A stretch of 64,000 bases of DNA. Origin: Haematobia irritans (lineage: Eukaryota; Arthropoda; Insecta; Diptera; Muscidae). Shown piece by piece: positions 59,714-64,000 of this stretch. How positions within the stretch are numbered: position 1 is the first letter of the stretch; each line of letters starts with the position of its first letter. Location of the stretch: the NCBI RefSeq assembly GCF_050003625.1, contig NC_134400.1, positions 60,950,066-61,014,065 of the forward strand. The letters are read 5' to 3'. The notes beneath the pieces are model-generated. The model was not told the DNA's origin, searched no databases, and worked only from the letters and a program-made list of their open reading frames with translations. A program made the position numbers and the translations under genes.

Positions 59714-60291
59714 AAATGTTTCTTAAACTAGGGGTCGCGACCCCCAAAGGGGCTTTTTTACTTTTTGGATCAAGGTTAAAGGCGAATTTTCAATACTCTC
59801 CAACTTTGCGATCAAGATGCTACTGCCATTTGCTACCCCATACTTGTGCGAATCAGCGTTTTCAACGCTTGTTGCAATTAAATCAAAAAATCGTTCTTGC
59901 CTTACTAATGTTGAAACAGCCCTGAGACCTGCGCTATCTGAAATAATCCCGAGTTTGGATCTACTCTGTAAATTAATGTAAGCACACCCATCTCATTAAT
60001 TATATACTTTTTTGTTTTTCTTCTCAATTTTGAACTAAATTTTAATTTTTACATGGACATTCATACGCGTTTTTCGTTTGGTTTCTGAAGTTTGATATTA
60101 ATTTTAATTTTTTGTAATAAGAAATTTATAGTAAATATATTAATCTGTATACATTCTTATTATTTTAAATACATTCTATATAAAATAATTAGAACCGGCA
60201 TTTTCAAAATTAAATTATACTTTGTTGGGGGTAACTAAAAATTTCGTAATACGAAAATGGGTCACGTAACAAAAAAGTTTAAGAAGCCCTG
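59714..60291 (+). mobile_element. Small hAT element nested in element E (578 bp)
   Basis: Right terminus complement CAGGGCTTCTTAAACTTTTT; the left AAATGTTTCTTAAACTAGGG aligns with it. GGTCGCGACCCCC lies just inside, as in many hAT termini. The 8-bp duplication CTTTAGAA (59706-59713, 60292-60299) is perfect. The related E copy has uninterrupted sequence here (GTGCCTTTAAAACAAATCC). Confidence 0.93.
59781..59981 (+). pseudogene. hAT transposase C-terminal dimerisation region remnant
   Basis: The frame through the ATG at 59817 to TAA 59979-59981 reads KMLLPFATPYLCESAFSTLV, then AIKSKNRSCL, NVETALRPALSEIIPSLD and LLCKLM. The Y-L-C-E-x-x-F-S motif followed by K-x-K-x-R and N-V-E is the conserved hATC region that holds transposase monomers together. 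Upstream catalytic sequence is absent, so this 578-bp element kept only the end of its gene. The group resembles the ZBED/SCAND3-like hAT lineage, by recalled motif only. It is a different element from the one with the BED finger at 1373-1581. Confidence 0.87.
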
Positions 60292-61102
60292 CTTTAGAAC
60301 AACTCACTATTTTTTTGCTGGGAAAAGTGTGGAACTACTTTTAGTTGCTTTATTATAAATTAATTGTCGAGTTATTTTGATGTCTAATTTTTTATTCAAT
60401 TTTATGAAATAAAACATTAATTGAACCTATAAGTTCAGTCTATAAATTTTTAGCTAGGGAGGCTATAGCCCCCCCTAGGAAAATTGTCTAGCTACGCTAA
60501 TGTATATAGCTCCCATATAAACCGATCCCCAGATTTGACCTCCGGCGCTTTTTGGAGAAGCAAAATTCATCCGATCTGCTTGAAATTTGGTACGTGGTGA
60601 TCGTATATGATATTTAACAACCATGCCAAAAGTGGTCCATATCAGTCCATAATCATATATAGCCCCATGTAAACCGATCCCGAGATTTGGTTTTGGAGCC
60701 CCTTGGAGGAGCAAATTTCATCCGAGTGGGTTGAAATTTGGTACAATGTGCTAGTATATGGTCGTTAACAACCATGCCTAACTAGGTCCATATCGGCCTA
60801 TAGTTATATATATCCCTCAGATAAATCTATTTCCAATAACACAAAAATTGGTCCACATCAAGTACATAATTGTATATAGCCCCCATATAAGCGACCCCAT
60901 ATTTCAATCTGACTCTCTACGTACCGTGCAAAAAGTCCATATCGATTCGTAATTATTTGTAGACTTAACTATACATAACTTTTTTGTCTAATATACACCA
61001 CGTATGGACTAACTCACAATTTAGAAAACGATGTTAAGAAGTTTAAGATACCACAACCCAAGTATTTTGATTATGGATGACAGTCTTTCGTAGAAGTTTC
61101 TA

Positions 61103-63196
61103 CACACAAAAAAATTTTTTTGATTTCAATCACGAAAATCGCGGATTCAATCATTTTTTTAATTGAAATGTCTTCAATCACGAAAATGATAGTATCAATC
61201 ACCCATTTTGATTGAAAACCAAAACGATTTTCAATTAAAAATTTAATTGACTTTTGTCACGGAATCAATTAATTGTGTGATTGAATCAATTAAAAACGTG
61301 ATTGATTTTTAACATAAAATTCAATCACAGTTTTAATTGAATCAATTAAAATTTTAATTAATTTCGCGACAAAAATCAATCAACTATTTGATTGATTCAA
61401 TTAAATAATTAATTGAAATTGGCTATAAATTTCGATCAAAAAATTTATATATTGCGACCCCAAAATCGTATTTAGTTTTATTTAAAATTAAAGAAAATAT
61501 GTGTTTCTTATAAAACATATTTAATATTTTATTATTTTTTGAATTATGCAATAGACAAATAAATTTGGTTCTTGTCATTTGTGTTTTGTTCTAACATAAC
61601 TTACAAATACAATTACTATCAATAACAACTATAGGGTGAAAAAATAAATTATATAAATCATTATCTTCCTTATAATAATAACCATGTTAGCATGTTCCTT
61701 CTAATATGTAGATGCGCCCAGATTTCCAATAAATTAGCAGCCTGTAAGCTAAATTAGTTTTTCTGAAAGTAAACAGAATAATTCGATTTTAATTTTGTTC
61801 AATTAAAAGTTAATTTTGTTAAACATTACCTGCATAGAATATCAAGTTCAATTCTTAGTTCCAGGTTGTAGAATCTTCTTTTGCAGTTGTAGTCTTTTAG
61901 CATAAAAAGGTGTATTAAGGAGCTCGGTAATTTAATTTTAGTAACAAGTCCTTTCCAAAATTTCCACACATTGAAATCGTCTATTAAAATTTGAACCAAT
62001 CAAAGACAAAAATAATGGGAAAGCAATGTAATATTTGGTATTTTATTGATGATACTTTGCAAATTCTGGAAATAGAAAAAAATATAAATCGAAAATACAA
62101 ATTTTTATTATTTTCGGATATTTTTCATATTTTTAAATCCAAAAGAAAGAACTTTTTTACCATTACATAATTCAGCTCATTAGTTTATATATCAGATATA
62201 TTGCTCTCTACTTGGGTTCAAACTGAAAAAGGCAGGTAAAACAAAAATGCAATTTAATGCCAACGCCACTTCGCAACTTCAAGGTGAATCTTACAACAAA
62301 CCCATACCGCTCTTGGTTTTAAGAAAACTAGGAGTGAACAAAATTTATAATTTTAAAAGATAAATACGGTACCCACTTTTTTATTGCAAACATATTCTTA
62401 TATATTTGATAAAATGATGGAGTTGATGGGATTGATTGGACAATTTCACGAAATAAAATTGGTCACTAAAAGAAATGAATAAAAAATATATTATTTTAGT
62501 CCGTTTAATGTAAACAGGCTTCAATGGAAAACGGTATTCACATTTCACAATTTCTTACCTTCAATAAACGTAGATTGTTTTCCATTTTTACAACACCACA
62601 AAACACAAACACAGGTAATTTCAAATGCGTTCTCTCATATATTTTTTTCAAACCTTTACCACGTGGTCGTTTGTTGTTGCACACTTTATTTATTTCAACC
62701 CTTTGCTATGATTTGTTGTTGCGTTCAAAATATTTATGCACACATTTTGAATGCAGCAGACAGAATGTCGCCAATCATGTTTTTCAATTTACGCGAAAAA
62801 CAAAAACCCAACCGTTCGTTACGAGTTACTTCCACAGACTGATCTCTCCATCATACATTGTTGAATAAATTCTCTTGTCTCTTTTCGCTCTTTCCATTAC
62901 TCAAAATTATTCAATTTCAATCACAAAGGTGATTGGATCAATCACATGTGTAATTGGAAACGGAAAAAATTTGAATCACGTTTGTAATTGAAAATTATTT
63001 CCGAATTGATTAACAAATTGATTGAATCAATTAATATTTTAATTGGAAACGTAACAAATATCAATCATTTTTTTAATTGGTTTTTATTCGGATTTGATTA
63101 AATAATTAATTGAATCAATTAACATATTAATTGAATCCGTTTCCAAATTCAATTAAGTGTTTAATTGAAAAAATGTTGGTGATAATTTTTTGTGTG
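61103..63196. mobile_element. YR-L element, long form (2094 bp)
   Basis: CACACAAAAAAATTTTTTTG to TTTTTTGTGTG, with TA on both sides (61101-61102, 63197-63198), confirmed by continuity of the host A153 (TTCTACGCAATCC). Arms of about 330 bp (61103-61435) and 300 bp (62900-63196) consist of AATTGA/TCAATT motifs in both orientations. The core of about 1.45 kb is unique in the window and contains a spliced open frame on the minus strand. The 290-bp copy at 2129 is arms only. Confidence 0.88.
61687..61980 (-). CDS. Spliced open frame (74 codons) in the YR-L core; captured gene fragment or element gene
   Basis: Exon 61980-61830 begins after ...TTTTAATAG and ends ATGCAG|GTAATG. A 67-nt intron (61829-61763) closes with TTTACTTTCAG. 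Exon 61762-61687 ends in TAA. The join AG|A restores one frame with no stop: from FNVWKFWKGLVTKIKLP through MLKDYNCKRRFYNLEL and RIELDILC, across the intron to RKTNLAYRLLIYWKSGRIYI and a stop. The intron length is typical of flies. The residue mix (W, C, Y, charged runs) looks coding. Farther upstream on the same strand an ATG exon (62585-62559, MENNLRLLK) ends at GTAAGA, but I cannot link the phases. I do not recognise the protein. Confidence 0.5.
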
Positions 63197-63426
63197 TACG
63201 CAATCCATGGTGGAGGGTACATAAGATTCGGCCTGGCCGAACTTACGGCCTTATATACTTGTTTGCTTTGAAGTATCTGTTATAATTTAGATTTTTATAT
63301 GAAAATTCGACAAATGACATCTGTATTCTAATTTTAAATTTATAGAGCATAGTTTTAAGGCAAGATAGGTCCATAAAAATGTCTTTATCTTAAAGAAGTA
63401 GCATCTTTGGGTCGGAATCAATACCA

Positions 63427-63680
63427 AAACAAGTAAGGAAAGTCTAAAGTCGGGCGGGGCCGACTATATTATACCCTGCACCACTTTGTAGATCTAAATT
63501 TTCGATACCATATCACATCCGTCAAATATGTTGGGGGCTATATATAAAGGTGTGTCCCAAATACATACATTTAAATATCACTCGATTTGGACAGAATTTG
63601 ATAGACTTTTACAAAACCTATAGACTCAAAATTTAAGTTGGCTAATGCACTAGGGTGGAACACAATTTTAGTAAAAAAAC
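63427..63680 (+). repeat. B153 element, 5' part only
   Basis: AACAAGTAAGGAAAGTCTAA and GGGCGGGGCCGACTATATTA match 32485 onward for about 250 bp, then stop at AACACAATTTTAGTAAAAAA. Confidence 0.82.
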
Positions 63681-63742
63681 AAGAAATTCATAATGATGTG
63701 GTGAATGTGTTAGGTGAAAGTGCTCCTTCATATGCAACAGTA

Positions 63743-64000
63743 AACAAGTATATACGGCCGTAAGTTCGGCCAGGCCGAAGCTTATGTACCCTCCATCATG
63801 GATTGCGTAGAAACTTTTTCTAAACACTGCCATCCACAATCGAATTACTTAAGTTGCGGTAACGCTTGCCGATGGCAAGGTATCTTAAAACCTCCTAACA
63901 CCATCTTCTAAATTGTATGTAAGTCCATACGTGGTATATATTAAATCAAAAAAGATCGATCCAATACGTATATAATTCAGTTTGACAAAGTAGACATAAA
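63743..64000 (+). repeat. A153 element running off the window
   Basis: ACAAGTATATACGGCCGTAA head block, almost identical to 49513-49770 (AAGATCGATCCAATACGTAT). The rest lies beyond 64000. Confidence 0.85.

Larger units (their letters stand above)
58824..60502. mobile_element. hAT element E, copy 2, with nested hAT (1679 bp)
   Basis: CATAAGCGTAGGAAGACC to GTCTAGCTACGCTAATG, with a perfect 8-bp duplication TATATAGC (58816-58823, 60503-60510). Colinear with 12152-13435 but holding a separate 578-bp hAT and lacking the Harbinger-like MITE. Confidence 0.93.
57943..63264 (-). repeat. A153 element broken by a hAT and by YR-L
   Basis: TTTTTATACCCTCCACCATA at 57943, units to 58823, resumption at 60503-61102, and the head block at 63197-63264 (CGCAATCCATGGTGGAGGGT, then GGCCTGGCCGAACTTACGGCC). 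Both interruptions leave exact target duplications, so the original element can be traced. Confidence 0.87.

Noticed and set aside
2100..63196. Treating the CAC...GTG elements as Tc1/mariner MITEs with TA targets
   Set aside because: TG, CA and CG duplications at sites with known empty-site sequence (57547, 44460) are incompatible with TA-only insertion.

Overview
The window looks like euchromatic or pericentromeric repeat-rich DNA of a higher fly, most likely a muscid close to the horn fly. Three observations support this. Composition is AT-rich. Two remnants (1-222 and 13652-14882) match the mariner Himar1, which I know from Haematobia irritans, over long stretches. The 153-bp-periodic dispersed repeats have the layout of dipteran mini-me-like elements. 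I see no confident intact host gene, rRNA, functional tRNA or CRISPR array. Almost everything annotatable is a transposon, a transposon remnant, or host sequence carried inside one.

Family names used here. A153 is a dispersed element that starts near ACGGCCGTAAGTTCGGCCAG and ends in GGTGGAGGGTATAAAAA; B153 is its relative ending in GTGGTGAAGGGTATAAAAA. Both have internal units repeating every 153 bp. The 'YR elements' are a set of non-autonomous elements beginning CAC and ending GTG, flanked by 2-bp duplications that are always a pyrimidine-purine step (TA, TG, CA or CG). Sub-families are YR-T (rich in AACATAT, carrying tRNA-like sequence), YR-H (1.4 kb), YR-L (long arms of AATTGA-type repeats), YR-S (ACTTGATTCAA repeats), YR-F (4.4 kb), YR-P (250 bp) and YR-Q (about 0.5 kb).

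Layout. 0-5 kb: mariner end, YR-T remnant, a hAT element with a BED-finger remnant, then a YR-P-like element holding a YR-L and an A153. 5-10 kb: YR-Q, SINE, B153. 10-15 kb: a YR-H copy broken by YR-T and a hAT (itself hit by a Harbinger-like MITE), then the dead Himar1 copy. 15.8-23 kb: two minus-strand LINE copies of one family, head-to-tail, joined at a (TTAGG)4 tail. 23-29 kb: A153, YR-Q, Tc1-like MITE. 29.4-37.8 kb: two long YR-T elements in inverted orientation around a B153. 38-41.9 kb: A153, then a GC-rich block with a 61-bp-phased array and a promoter-like minus-strand sequence. 42-49 kb: an A153 broken by YR-S and YR-Q, diverged repeats, SINE and a LINE 3' end. 49-57.8 kb: a four-deep nest (YR-H > A153 > YR-F > A153) followed by a DD37E Tc1/mariner transposase remnant. 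57.9-63.3 kb: an A153 broken by a hAT (itself hit by another hAT) and by a 2.1-kb YR-L. The end holds B153 and A153 starts.

The most interesting signal is the YR set. Its members share termini and an unusual target rule, and several cores contain intron-exon structure: a 67-bp intron joining a 74-codon open frame in YR-L, and four tandem exon-like cassettes plus two more in YR-F. This suggests gene-fragment capture, or a poorly known transposon's own coding remnants. The second is the 61-bp-phased GC array with palindromic GTTCGGAAC cores and triple GGTCA half-sites.
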